A stretch of 64,000 nt of DNA from Cladocopium goreaui (Eukaryota; Sar; Dinophyceae; Suessiales; Symbiodiniaceae), in assembly GCA_947184155.2 (NCBI GenBank), contig CAMXCT020000901.1, positions 130,001 through 194,000 on the forward strand, given 5' to 3'. The notes beneath the pieces were generated by a model. It was not told where the DNA came from. It ran no database searches and was given only the letters and a program-made list of their open reading frames with translations. How positions within the stretch are numbered: position 1 is the stretch's first letter; every line of letters begins with the position of its first letter. A program made the position numbers and the translations under genes. This document shows, piece by piece, positions 1 to 12,238 of the stretch.

Positions 1-240
1 GACTTTCCTACCTTTTCGCGCATCTCCATCTTCTTTCTTCTGACTCTTTATCTCTCCTCTGGCCAGCTGGCTCCGCACCCGCCGCTTTAGCGAGCCTACT
101 TTTCGACCCTCCGGAGCCACAAATCATTGGAAAAACGCAGTGTTTCGCGACTTTCCTACCTTTTCGCGGATCTCCATCTTCTGTCTTCTTACTCTTTCTC
201 TTCTACTCTTCTTTCTTCTAGGCTTTCTCTTCTCTCTGCC
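1..240. repeat. pyrimidine-rich tract with 148 bp duplication
   Basis: The plus strand is strongly C/T-rich. The first ~60 bases recur with few changes at 149-210 (shared core GACTTTCCTACCTTTTCGCG). An open frame here only reflects the biased composition; I see no gene. Confidence 0.6.
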
Positions 241-310
241 TCGTCCCTGCTCTGCTTTTCATCTCTCCATATTGTCGGAAGTTTGACTTCTAAACTTCAT
301 TCGACCAGAC

Positions 311-455
311 AATACAATACAACGCAATGCAACGCAATGCAACGCAATGCAACGCAATGCAACTACAATACAATACATAACAATACACAACAATACAAGA
401 CAATACACAACATGCCAATACCAAACATACTAGCAAATAAAATAACAATACATAC
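311..455. repeat. AACGCAATGC and CAATACAA short tandem repeats
   Basis: Four perfect copies of a 10-mer (AACGCAATGC) at 321-360 are followed by degenerate CAATACA-type repeats to about 455. From 456 to 640 I see no gene or repeat. Confidence 0.75.
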
Positions 456-639
456 ATAGATACCACTAGTGCCGCACAAGGCGGTGGCGCAAGCTTCAAA
501 AATAGGAAACCTATAGGAGAGGTTGTCTGTTGCGAATCACGGATGACAGAGCGAATCCATTGATGGACCGAAAGGTGGTTGGAGTTGTGCTTTTTGGAGT
601 GGTTGCAGTGGTTGCCGTGGTCACCTCAGCACAACTGCT

Positions 640-1005
640 GGATGTAGCGTGGCGTAGCGCAATTGTAGTTGTAGTGTAATGGGGTTGTCGTAAGCGTAGT
701 GTAGTGTAATTAGTGTAGTGTAGGTGTAGTTGCAGTTGCAGTTGTAGTTGTGGTTGAGGTGTGGTGCAATTAGTGTATTCTAGTGTAGTGTACCGTAGTG
801 GTGTGTGCTGTAGTGTGGTGTAGTGTAGTGTACTCTAGCGCAGTGTAGTGTAAAGTAGTGTAGTTGTAGCTGTAGTGTAGTGTTATTATATAGTGTAGTG
901 TAGTCTAGTGAAACGTAGTGTAATGCAGTGGCAGCCGTAGTTGCAGTTGCAGTTGTTTTTGTAGCTGTGGCTGTAGCGCACTGCAGTGTAATCAGTGTAG
1001 CGTAA
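640..1005. repeat. degenerate TGTAG/TAGTG minisatellite
   Basis: The tract is made of imperfect GTAGTGTAGTGTA-type words with interruptions. It resembles the 12-mer TGTAGTGTWGCG found inside the units of the adjacent 935 bp array, so the two may be related. Confidence 0.6.
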
Positions 1006-1345
1006 TGAAGCGTAGTTGTAATTGTAGTTGTGGTGGTGGTGGTGGTGGTGGTGGTGATGGTTGTGGTGGTGGTGGTGGTCGTCGTCGTAGTTGTAGTTGT
1101 AGTTGTAGTTGTAGTAGCAGTAGCAGTAGCAGTAGCAGTAGCAGTAGCAGTAGCAGTAACAGCAGTAGTAGTAGTAGTAGTAGTAGTAGTTGCTGTTGTT
1201 GTTGTTGTTGCAGCTGTAGTTGTAGTTGTAGTTGCAGCGTACTGCAGTGTAATTAGTGTAGCTGCAGCTGTGGTAGTGGTAGTTGTGCAATTGTAGCTGT
1301 ACCTGTGGTGGTGGTGGTGGTGGTAGTAGTAGTAGTTGTTGTTGT
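1005..1345. repeat. triplet microsatellite cluster (GTG, GTA, GTT, AGC)
   Basis: Blocks of (GTGGTG), (GTAGTT), (AGTAGC) and (GTTGTT) succeed one another. The long V-, C- or S-only open frames are trinucleotide artefacts and are not called as genes. Confidence 0.85.
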
Positions 1346-1354
1346 TGTTGTTGT

Positions 1355-2037
1355 AGTGGTAGTAGTACTAGTAGTACTAGGAGTACTAGTAGTAGTAGTA
1401 GTAGTACTAGTAGTGCTAGTACTACTAGTACTACTAGTACTACTAGTACTACTAGTACTACTAGTACTACTAGTACTAGGAGTACTACTAGTACTACTAG
1501 TACTAGTAGTACTGCTAGTACTACTAGTACTGCTAGTACTACTAGCACTAGTACTACGAATACTGCTAGTACTACTAGTACTACTAGAACTACTAGTACT
1601 ACTAGTACTACTAGTACTACGAATACTACTAGTACTACTAGTACTACTAGAACTACTAGTACTATACTACTAGTACTACTAGTACTACTAGTATTAGTAG
1701 TACTAGCAGCACTAGTAGCACTAGTAGTACTAGTAGCACTAGTAGCACTAGTAGCTCTAGTAGTACTATATAGTAGTACGAGTAGGACGAGTAGCACGAG
1801 TAGTACTAGCAGCACTAGTAGCACTAGTAGTACTAGTAGCACTAGTAGCACTAGTAGCACTAGTATTACTAGTAGTACGAGTAGGACGAGTAGTACGAGT
1901 AGCACTAGTAGCACTAGTAGCACTAGTAGCACTAGTAGTACGAGTAGTACGAGTAGTACGAGTAGTACGAGTAGCACGAGTAGTACGAGTAGTACTAGTA
2001 GTACTACTCGTACTAGTACTAGTACTAGTACTACTGT
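1355..2037. repeat. ACTAGT-based hexamer/nonamer satellite
   Basis: Tandem words are built on the self-complementary hexamer ACTAGT. Left of ~1680 they are mainly (ACTACTAGT)-like. Right of ~1690 they are mainly (AGTAGCACTAGT)-like, so the two halves are roughly inverted. Leucine/valine-only or serine/threonine-only frames are artefacts. Confidence 0.85.
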
Positions 2038-5000
2038 TGATGGAAGAAATCCTGCACCACTTTCAAAGGCCTACACTTGAAACCGCGCGCTGCTAATTTA
2101 ATATTGCTTGAAAACACGGTGATCAAAATGGATTTGCGCGAGTGACGGAAATCCTGCACCACCTGTCAACATGTCATTCAACATTGAGCTTGGGGTACGG
2201 GGGTACAAGTTATACATTAGCAAATCTAAGGTTATAGAGGTGGTGCAGGATTTCTTCCACCCACCGAAGAAAGAAAAGGATTTCTTGTATTTTTGGTCTT
2301 GCAAGTTTCTTCCCGTCACCAGCTACTTCTAGGGGATCAAATCCATCGTCGGTTCTTCTTATAGTTCCCCCAATGTGCTTCACTCTTCACCTGCACACAG
2401 CTGAGCACGAGGCAAAATGAGCTACATGCCAGCCGCCACACGCTACACTGCAAACTACACGCAACACTCACGCTACACTACACGCAACACTACACGCTAC
2501 ACTACACGCAACACTACCAAAATGCTGCCAGGGGCAGCATTTCAGGTCAGGGCAGAAAAAGCTGACTGGTATTTTCATTTCATTCCTTAAAAGCCTCAAA
2601 GCTCCAAAATGCTGCCCCTGCCAGCAGTTCGATAGTGTTGCGTGCAGTGTAGCGTGTAGTGTTGCGTGTAGTGTAGCGTGGGGCTGCCACGCAACACTGG
2701 TCACTTTCACGTGCTTCTTTGAAAAGGATTCTGCTTCATCCCTCCTCCTGGTCCGGTAATCATTTTCTGGCATGCCAGCGCTGCTCTGCCCAGCTTGTGT
2801 TGCAATATAGTCAAATCTAAATGCCCCAGGCTTGATGACCTTTAATTCAAAGGTTGATCTGCCGACAAGCTAATGAATGCATATGGCCAAAACATCCTTC
2901 AGCTTCTGCACGCTGATTCTTTGCAGTTCTTCAACCAGGCACATAAAATTTCAGTACTGTTGATGGAAGAAATCCTGCACCACTTTCAAAGGCCTACACT
3001 TGAAACCGCGCGCTGCTAATTTAAAATTGCTTGAAAACACAGTGATCAAAATGGATTTGCGCGAGTGACGGAAATCCTGCACCACCTGTCAACATGTCAT
3101 TCAACATTGAGCTTGGGGTACGGGGGTACAAGTTATACATTAGCAAATCTAAGGTTATAGAGGTGGTGCAGGATTTCTTCCACCCACCGAAGAAAGAAAA
3201 GGATTTCTTGTATTTTTGGTCTTGCAAATTTCTTCCCGTCACCAGCTACTTCTAGGGGATCAAATCCATCGTCGGTTCTTCTTATAGTTCCCCCAATGTG
3301 CTTCACTCTTCACCTGCACACAGCTGAGCACGAGGCAAAATGAGCTACATGCCAGCCGCCACACGCTACACTGCAAACTACACGCAACACTCACGCTACA
3401 CTACACGCTACACTGACGCAGCACTACACGCTACACTACACGCAACACTACCAAAATGCCGTCAGGGGCAGCATTTCAGGTCAGGACAGAAAAAGCTGAC
3501 TTGTATTTTCATTTCATTCCTTAAAAGCTTCAAAGCTCCAAAATGCCGCCCCTGCCAGCAGTTCGGTAGTGTTGCGTGCAGTGTAGCGTGTAGTGTTGCG
3601 TGTAGTGTAGCGTGTAGTGTTGCGTGGAGCTGCCACGCAACACTGGTCACTTTCACGTGCTTCTATGAAAAGGATTCTGCTTCCTCCCTCCTCCTGGTCC
3701 GGCAACCATTTTCCGGCATCCCAGCGCTGCTCTGCCCAGCTTGTGTTGCAATATAGTCAAATCTAAATGCACCAGGCTTGATGACCTTGAATTCAAAGGT
3801 TGATGATCTGACAAGCTAATGAATGCATATGGCCAAAACATCCTTCAGCTTCTGCCCGCTGATTCTTTGCAGTTCTTCAACCAGGCACATAAATTTCAGT
3901 ACTGTTGATGGAAGAAATCCTGCACCACTTTCAAAGGCCTACACTTGAAACCTCGCGCTCCTAATTTAATATTGTTTGAAGACACAGTGATCAAAATGGA
4001 TTTGCGCGAGTGACGGAAATCCTGCACCACCTCAACATGTCATTCAACATTGAGCTTGGGGGTACGGGGGTACAAGTTATGCATTAGCAAATCTAAGGTT
4101 ATAGAGGCGGTGCAGGATTTCTTCCACCCACCGAAGAAAGAAAAGGATTTCTTGCATTTTTGGTCTTGCAAATTTCTTCCCGTCACCAGCTACTTCCAGG
4201 GGATCAAATCCATCGTCCGTTCTTCTTATAGTTCCCCCAGTGTGCTTCACTCTTCACCTGCACACAGCTGAGCACGAGACAAAATGAGCTACATGGCAGC
4301 CGCCGCACGCTACACTGCAAACTGCACGCAACACTCACGCTACACTACACGCAACACTACACGCTACACTACACGCAACACTACCAAAATGCTGTCAGGG
4401 GCAGCATTTCAGGTCAGGACAGAAAAAGCTGACTTGTATTTTCATTTCATTCCTCGAAAGCCTCAAAGCTCCAAAATGCCGCCCCTGCCAGCAGTTCGGT
4501 AGTGTTGCGTGCAGTGTAGCGTGTAGTGTTGCGTGTAGTGTAGCGTGTAGTGTTGCGTGGGAGCCCCACGCAACACTAGTCACTTTCACGTGCTTCTTTG
4601 AAAAGGATTCTGCTTCCTCCCTCCTCCTGGTCCGGAAACCATTTTCTGGCATGCCAGCGCTGCTCTGCCCAGCTTGTGTTGCAATATAGTCAAATCTAAA
4701 TGCACCAGGCTTGATGACCTTGAATTCAAAGGTTGATGATCTGACAAGCTAATGAATGCATATGGCCAAAACATCCTTCAGCTTCTGCCCGCTGATTCTT
4801 TGCAGTTCTTCAACCAGGCACATAAAATTTCAGTACTGTTGATGGAAGAAATCCTGCACCACTTTCAAAGGCCTACACTTGAAACCTCGCGCTCCTAATT
4901 TAATATTGTTTGAAGACACAGTGATCAAAATGGATTTGCGCGAGTGACGGAAATCCTGCACCACCTGTCAACATGTCATTCAACATTGAGCTTGGGGGTA

Positions 5001-6240
5001 CGGGGGTACAAGTTATGCATTAGCAAATCTAAGGTTATAGAGGTGGTGCAGGATTTCTTCCACCCACCGAAGAAAGAAAAGGATTTCTTGTATTTTTGGT
5101 CTTGCAAATTTCTTCCCGTCACCAGCTACTTCCAGGGGATCAAATCCATCGTCCGTTCTTCTTATAGTTCCCCCAGTGTGCTTCACTCTTCACCTGCACA
5201 CAGCTGAGCACGAGGCAAAATGAGCTACATGGCAGCCGCCGCACGCTACACTGCAAACTGCACGCAACACTCACGCTACACTACACGCAACACTACACGC
5301 TACACGCTACACTACACGCAACACTACCAAAATGCTGTCAGGGGCAGCATTTCAGGTCAGGACAGAAAAAAAGCTGACTTGTATTTTCATTTCATTCCTT
5401 AAAAGCCTCAAAGCTCCAAAATGCCGCCCCTGCCAGCAGTTCGGTAGTGTTGCGTGCAGTCTAGCGTGTAGTGTTGCGTGTAGTGTAGCGTGTAGTGTTG
5501 CGTGGGAGCCCCACGCAACACTAGTCACTTTCAGGTGCTTCTTTGAAAAGGATTCTGCTTCCTCCCTCCTCCTGGTCCGGCAACCATTTTCCGGCATGCC
5601 AGCGCTGCTCTGCCCAGCTTGTGTTGCAATATAGTCAAATCTAAATGCACCAGGCTTGATGACCTTGAATTCAAAGGTTGATGATCTGACAAGCTAATGA
5701 ATGCATATGGCCAAAACATCCTTCAGCTTCTGCCCGCTGATTCTTTGCAGTTCTTCAACCAGGCACATAGAATTTCAGTACTGTTGATGGAAGAAATCCT
5801 GCACCACTTTCAAAGGCCTACACTTGAAACCTCGCGCTCCTAATTTAATATTGATTGAAGACACAGTGATCAAAATGAATTTGCGCGAGTGACGGAAATC
5901 CTGCACCGCCTGTCAACATGTCATTCAACATTGAGCTTGGGGGTACGGGGGTACAAGTTATGCATTAGCAAATCTAAGGTTATAGAGGTGGTGCAGGATT
6001 TCTTCCACCCACCGAAGAAAGAAAACGTTTTCTTGTATTTTTGGTCTTGCAAATTTCTTCCCGTCATCAGCTACTTCCAGGGGATCAAATCCATCGTCCG
6101 TTCTTCTTATAGTTCCCCCAGTGTGCTTCACTCTTCACCTGCACACAGCTGAGCAGGAGGCAAAATGAGCTACATGGCAGCCGCCGCGCGCTACACTGCA
6201 AACTACACGCAACACTCACGCTACACTACACGCAACACTA
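2030..6240 (+). repeat. satellite array 1, left arm, ~935 bp units
   Basis: Units start with TACTGTTGATGGAAGAAATC at 2030, 2957, 3900, 4834 and 5779, giving periods of 927, 943, 934 and 945. The last unit is cut near 6240. Each unit carries two inverted-repeat structures. One pairs GAAATCCTGCACCACC with GGTGGTGCAGGATTTC. The other pairs runs of the 12-mer CGCWACACTACA with their complement around a ~110 bp loop. Frames of 60-138 codons recur in every unit but are repetitive, occur on both strands and are not convincing genes. Confidence 0.92.
4324..4580. repeat. internal foldback of an array-1 unit (representative)
   Basis: Alternating 12-mers CGCAACACTACA/CGCTACACTACA on the left face their complement TGTAGTGTWGCG on the right. 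The inner arms are AAAATGCTGTCAGGGGCAGC and a GCCGCCCCTGCCAGC counterpart. Single-stranded DNA or RNA of this segment would form a long hairpin. The same arrangement occurs in each complete unit. Confidence 0.7.
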
Positions 6241-9200
6241 CACGCTACACTGCCGAACTGCTGGCAGGGGCGGCATTTTGGAGCTTTGAGGCTTTTAAGG
6301 AATGAAATGAAAATACAAGTCAGCTTTTTTTCTGTCCTGACCTGAAATGCTGCCCCTGACAGCATTTTGGTAGTGTTGCGTGTAGTGTAGCGTGTAGTGT
6401 TGCGTGTAGTGTAGCGTGAGTGTTGCGTGCAGTTTGCAGTGTAGCGTGCGGCGGCTGCCATGTAGCTCATTTTGTCTCGTGCTCAGCTGTGTGCAGGTGA
6501 AGAGTGAAGCACACTGGGGGAACTATAAGAAGAACGGACGATGGATTTGATCCCCTGGAAGTAGCTGGTGACGGGAAGAAATTTGCAAGACCAAAAATAC
6601 AAGAAATCCTTGTCTTTCGTCGGTGGGTGGAAGAAATCCTGCACCACCTCTATAAACTTAGGTTTGCTAATGCATAACTTGTACCCCCGTACCCCCAAGC
6701 TCAATGTTGAATGACATGTTGACAGGTGGTGCAGGATTTCCGTCACTCGCGCAAATTCATTTTGATCACTGTGTCTTCAATCAATATTAAATTAGGAGCG
6801 CGAGGTTTCAAGTGTAGGCCTTTGAAAGTGGTGCAGGATTTCTTCCATCAACAGTACTGAAATTTTATGTGCCTGGTTGAAGAACTGTAAAGAATCAGCG
6901 GGCAGAAGCTGAAGGATGTTTTGGCCATATGCATTCATTAGCTTGTCAGATCATCAACCTTTGAATTCAAGGTCATCAAGCCTGGTGCATTTAGATTTGA
7001 CTATATTGCAACACAAGCTGGGCAGAGCAGCGCTGGCATGCCGGAAAATGGTTGCCGGACCAGGAGGAGGGAGGAAGCAGAATCCATTTCAAAGAAGCAC
7101 CTGAAAGTGACTAGTGTTGCGTGGGGCTCCCACGCAACACTACACGCTACACTACACGCAACACTACACGCTACACTGCACGCAACACTGCCGAACTGCT
7201 GGCAGGGGCGGCATTTTGGAGCTTTGAGGCTTTTAAGGAATGAAATGAAAATACAAGTCAGCTTTTTTTCTGTCCTGACCTGAAATGCTGCCCCTGACAG
7301 CATTTTGGTAGTGTTGCGTGTAGTGTAGCGTGTAGTGTAGCGTGAGTGTTGCGTGCAGTTTGCAGTGTAGCGTGCGGCGGCTGGCATGTAGCTCATTTTG
7401 TCTCGTGCTCAGCTGTGTGCAGGTGAAGAGTGAAGCACACTGGGGGAACTATAAGAAGAACGGACGATGGATTTGATCCCCTGGAAGTAGCTGGTGACGG
7501 GAAGAAATTTGCAAGACCAAAAATACAAGAAATCCTTGTCTTTCTTCGGTGGGTGGAAGAAATCCTGCACCACCTCTATAAACTTAGGTTTGCTAATGCA
7601 TAACTTGTACCCCCGTACCCCCAAGCTCAATGTTGAATGACATGTTGACAGGTGGTGCAGGATTTCCGTCACTCGCGCAAATTCATTTTGATCACTGTGT
7701 CTTCAATCAATATTAAATTAGGAGCGCGAGGTTTCAAGTGTAGGCCTTTGAAAGTGGTGCAGGATTTCTTCCATCAACAGTACTGAAATTTTATGTGCCT
7801 GGTTGAAGAACTGCAAAGAATCAGCGGGCAGAAGCTGAAGGATGTTTTGGCCATATGCATTCATTCGCTTGTCAGATCATCAACCTTTGAATTCAAGGTC
7901 ATCAAGCCTGGTGCATTTAGATTTGAGTATATTGCAACACAAGCTGGGCAGAGCAGCGCTGGCATGCCGGAAAATGGTTGCCGGACCAGGAGGAGGGAGG
8001 AAGCAGAATCCTTTTCAAAGAAGCACCTGAAAGTGACTAGTGTTGCGTGGGGCTCCCACGCAACACTACACGCTACACTACACGCAACACTACACGCTAC
8101 ACTGCACGCAACACTACCGAACTGCTGGCAGGGGCGGCATTTTGGAGCTTTGAGGCTTTTAAGGAATGAAATGAAAATACAAGTCAGCTTTTTTTCTGTC
8201 CTGACCTGAAATGCTGCCCCTGACAGCATTTTGGCAGTGTTGCGTGTAGTGTAGCGTGTAGTGTTGCGTGTAGTGTAGCGTGAGTGTTGCGTGCAGTTTG
8301 CAGTGTAGCGTGCGGCGGCTGCCATGTAGCTCATTTTGTCTCGTGCTCAGCTGTGTGCAGGTGAAGAGTGAAGCACACTGGGGGAACTATAAGAAGAACG
8401 GACGATGGATTTGATCCCCTGGAAGTAGCTGGTGACGGGAAGAAATTTGCAAGACCAAAAATACAAGAAATCCTTGTCTTTCTTCGGTGGGTGGAAGAAA
8501 TCCTGCACCACCTCTATAAACTTAGGTTTGCTAATGCATAACTTGTACCCCCGTACCCCCAAGCTCAATGTTGAATGACATGTTGACAGGTGGTGCAGGA
8601 TTTCCGTCACTCGCGCAAATTCATTTTGATCACTGTGTCTTCAATCAATATTAAATTAGGAGCGCGAGGTTTCAAGTGTAGGCCTTTGAAAGTGGTGCAG
8701 GATTTCTTCCATCAACAGTACTGAAATTTTATGTGCCTGGTTGAAGAACTGCAAAGAATCAGCGGGCAGAAGCTGAAGGATGTTTTGGCCATATGCATTC
8801 ATTAGCTTGTCAGATCATCAACCTTTGAATTCAAGGTCATCAAGCCTGGTGCATTTAGATTTGACTATATTGCGACACAAGCTGGGCAGAGCAGCGCTGG
8901 CATGCCAGAAAATGGTTTCCGGACCAGGAGGAGGGAGGAAGCAGAATCCTTTTCAAAGAAGCACGTGAAAGTGACTAGTGTTGCGTGGGGCTCCCACGCA
9001 ACACTACACGCTACACTACACGCAACACTACACGCTACACTGCACGCAACACTACCGAACTGCTGGCAGGGGCGGCATTTTGGAGCTTTGAGGCTTTTGA
9101 GGAATGAAATGAAAATACAAGTCAGCTTTTTCTTTCCTGACCTGAAATGCTGCCCCTGACAGCATTTTGGTAGTGTTGCGTGTAGTGTAGCGTGTAGTGT

Positions 9201-12200
9201 TGCGTGTAGTGTAGCGTGAGTGTTGCGTGCAGTTTGCAGTGTAGCGTGCGGCGGCTGCCATGTAGCTCATTTTGCCTCGTGCTCAGCTGTGTGCAGGTGA
9301 AGAGTGAAGCACACTGGGGGAACTATAAGAAGAACGGACGATGGATTTGATCCCCTGGAAGTAGCTGGTGACGGGAAGAAATTTGCAAGACCAAAAATAC
9401 AAGAAATCCTTTTCTTTCTTCGGTGGGTGGAAGAAATCCTGCACCACCTCTATAACCTTAGATTTGCTAATGCATAACTTGTACCCCCGTACCCCCAAGC
9501 TCAATGTTGAATGACATGTTGACAGGTGGTGCAGGATTTCCGTCACTCGCGCAAATTCATTTTGATCACTGTGTCTTCAAACAATATTAAATTAGGAGCG
9601 CGAGGTTTCAAGTGTAGGCCTTTGAAAGTGGTGCAGGATTTCTTCCATCAACAGTACTGAAATTTTATGTGCCTGGTTGAAGAACTGCAAAGAATCAGCG
9701 GGCAGAAGCTGAAGGATGTTTTGGCCATATGCATTCGTTATCTTGTCGGCAGATCAACCTTTGAATTAAAGGTCATCAAGCCTGGTGCATGTAAATTTGA
9801 CTATATTGCAACACAAGCTGGGCAGAGCAGCGCTGGCATGCCGGAAAATGGTTGCCTGACCAGAAGGAGGGAGGAAGCAGAATCTTTTCAAAAGAAGCAC
9901 ATGAAAGTGACCAGTGTTGCGTGGCAGCCCCACGCAACACTACACGCTACACTACACGCAACACTACACGCTACACTGCACGCAACACTACCGAACTGCT
10001 GGCAGGGGCGGCATTTTGGAGCTTTGAGGCTTTTAAGGAATGAAATGAAAATACAAGTCAGCTTTTTCTGTCCTGACCTGAAATGCTGCCCCTGACAGCA
10101 TTTTGGTAGTGTTGCGTGTAGTGTAGCATGTAGTGTTGCGTGTAGTGTAGCGTGAGTGTTGCGTTGCGTGTAGTTTGCAGTGTAGCGCGCGGCGGCTGCC
10201 ATGTAGCTCATTTTGCCTCCTGCTCAGCTGTGTGCAGGTGAAGAGTGAAGCACACTGGGGGAACTATAAGAAGAACGGACGATGGATTTGATCCCCTGGA
10301 AGTAGCTGATGACGGGAAGAAATTTGCAAGACCAAAAATACAAGAAAACGTTTTCTTTCTTCGGTGGGTGGAAGAAATCCTGCACCACCTCTATAACCTT
10401 AGATTTGCTAATGCATAACTTGTACCCCCGTACCCCCAAGCTCAATGTTGAATGACATGTTGACAGGTGGTGCAGGATTTCCGTCACTCGCGCAAATCCA
10501 TTTTGATCACTGTGCTTTCAAACAATATTAAATTAGGAGCGCGAGGTTTCAAGTGTAGGCCTTTGAAAGTGGTGCAGGATTTCTTCCATCAACAGTACTG
10601 AAACTTTATGTGCCTGGTTGAAGAACTGCAAAGAATCAGCGGGCAGAAGCTGAAGGATGTTTTGGCCATATGCATTCATTAGCTTGTCAGATCATCAACC
10701 TTTGAATTCAAAGTCATCAAGCCTGGTGCATTTAGATTTGACTATATTGCAACACAAGCTGGGCAGAGCAGCGCTGGCATGCCGGAAAATGGTTGACGGA
10801 CCAGGAGGAGGGAGGAAGCAGAATCCTTTTCAAAGAAGCCGGTGAAAGTGACCAGTGTTGCGTGGCAGCCCCACGCAACACTACACGCTACGCTACACGC
10901 AACACTACACGCTACACTGCACGCAACACTACCGAACTGCTGGCAGGGGCGGCATTTTGGAGCTTTGAGGCTTTTAAGGAATGAAATGAAAATACAAGTC
11001 AGCTTTTTCTGTCCTGACCTGAAATGCTGCCCCTGACAGCATTTTGGTAGTGTTGCGTGTAGTGTAGCGTGTAGTGTTGCGTGTAGTGTAGCGTGAGTGT
11101 TGCGTGTAGTTTGCAGTGTAGCGCGCGGCGGCTGCCATGTAGCTCATTTTGCCTCCTGCTCAGCTGTGTGCAGGTGAAGAGTGAAGCACACTGGGGGAAC
11201 TATAAGAAGAACGGACGATGGATTTGATCCCCTGGAAGTAGCTGATGACGGGAAGAAATTTGCAAGACCAAAAATACAAGAAAACGTTTTCTTTCTTGGG
11301 TACTGAAACTTTATGTGCCTGGTTGAAGAACTGCAAAGAATCAGCGGGCAAAAGCTGAAGGATGTTTTGGCCATATGCATTCATTAGCTTGTCAGATCAT
11401 CAACCTTTGAATTCAAAGTCATCAAGCCTGGTGCATTTAGATTTGACTATATTGCAACACAAGCTGGGCAGAGCAGCGCTGGCATGCCGGAAAATGGTTG
11501 ACGGACCAGGAGGAGGGAGGAAGCAGAATCCTTTTCAAAGAAGCCGGTGAAAGTGACTAGTGTTGCGTGGCAGCCCCACGCAACACTACACGCTACACTA
11601 CACGCAACACTACACGCTACACTGCACGCAACACTACCGAACTGCTGGCAGGGGCGGCATTTTGGAGCTTTGAGGCTTTTAAGGAATGAAATGAAAATAC
11701 AAGTCAGCTTTTTCTGTCCTGACCTGAAATGCTGCCCCTGACAGCATTTTGGTAGTGTTGCGTGTAGTGTAGCATGTAGTGTTGCGTGTAGTGTAGCGTG
11801 AGTGTTGCGTGTAGTTTGCAGTGTAGCGCGCGGCGGCTGCCATGTAGCTCATTTTGCCTCCTGCTCAGCTGTGTGCAGGTGAAGAGTGAAGCACACTGGG
11901 GGAACTATAAGAAGAACGGACGATGGATTTGATCCCCTGGAAGTAGCTGATGACGGGAAGAAATTTGCAAGACCAAAAATACAAGAAAACGTTTTCTTTC
12001 TTCGGTGGGTGGAAGAAATCCTGCACCACCTCTATAACCTTAGATTTGCTAATGCATAACTTGTACCCCCGTACCCCCAAGCTCAATGTTGAATGACATG
12101 TTGACAGGGGGTGCAGGATTTCCGTCACTCGCGCAAATCCATTTTGATCACTGTGCTTTCAAACAATATTAAATTAGGAGCGCGAGGTTTCAAGTGTAGG

Positions 12201-12238
12201 CCTTTGAAAGTGGTGCAGGATTTCTTCCATCAACAGTA
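6241..12238 (-). repeat. satellite array 1, right arm, inverted units
   Basis: The same unit continues in reverse orientation. Unit ends (complement of TACTGTTGATGG) lie at about 6856, 7782, 8720, 9656, 10597, 11304 and 12238. The unit ending at 11304 is only ~707 bp because ~235 bp is missing where TTTCTT joins GGGTACTGAAAC. Variant bases show that the two sides of the junction are not simple mirror copies. Left-arm bases near 6000-6230 (AACGTTTTC, GTCATCAGC, GCAGGAGG) match the distal right units at 10190-11980. Right-arm bases after 6250 match the left unit near 4270. Confidence 0.92.

Noticed and set aside
886..2080. Long Leu/Val-only and Ser/Thr-only open frames (up to 363 codons)
   Set aside because: They are translations of triplet and hexamer microsatellites and occur on both strands; no domain or codon structure.
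2468..12128. Dozens of recurrent 60-157 codon frames in array 1 (for example MTEILHHLSTCHST)
   Set aside because: They repeat with the satellite unit, overlap on both strands, vary by frameshift between units and include translated minisatellite (HATLHATL).
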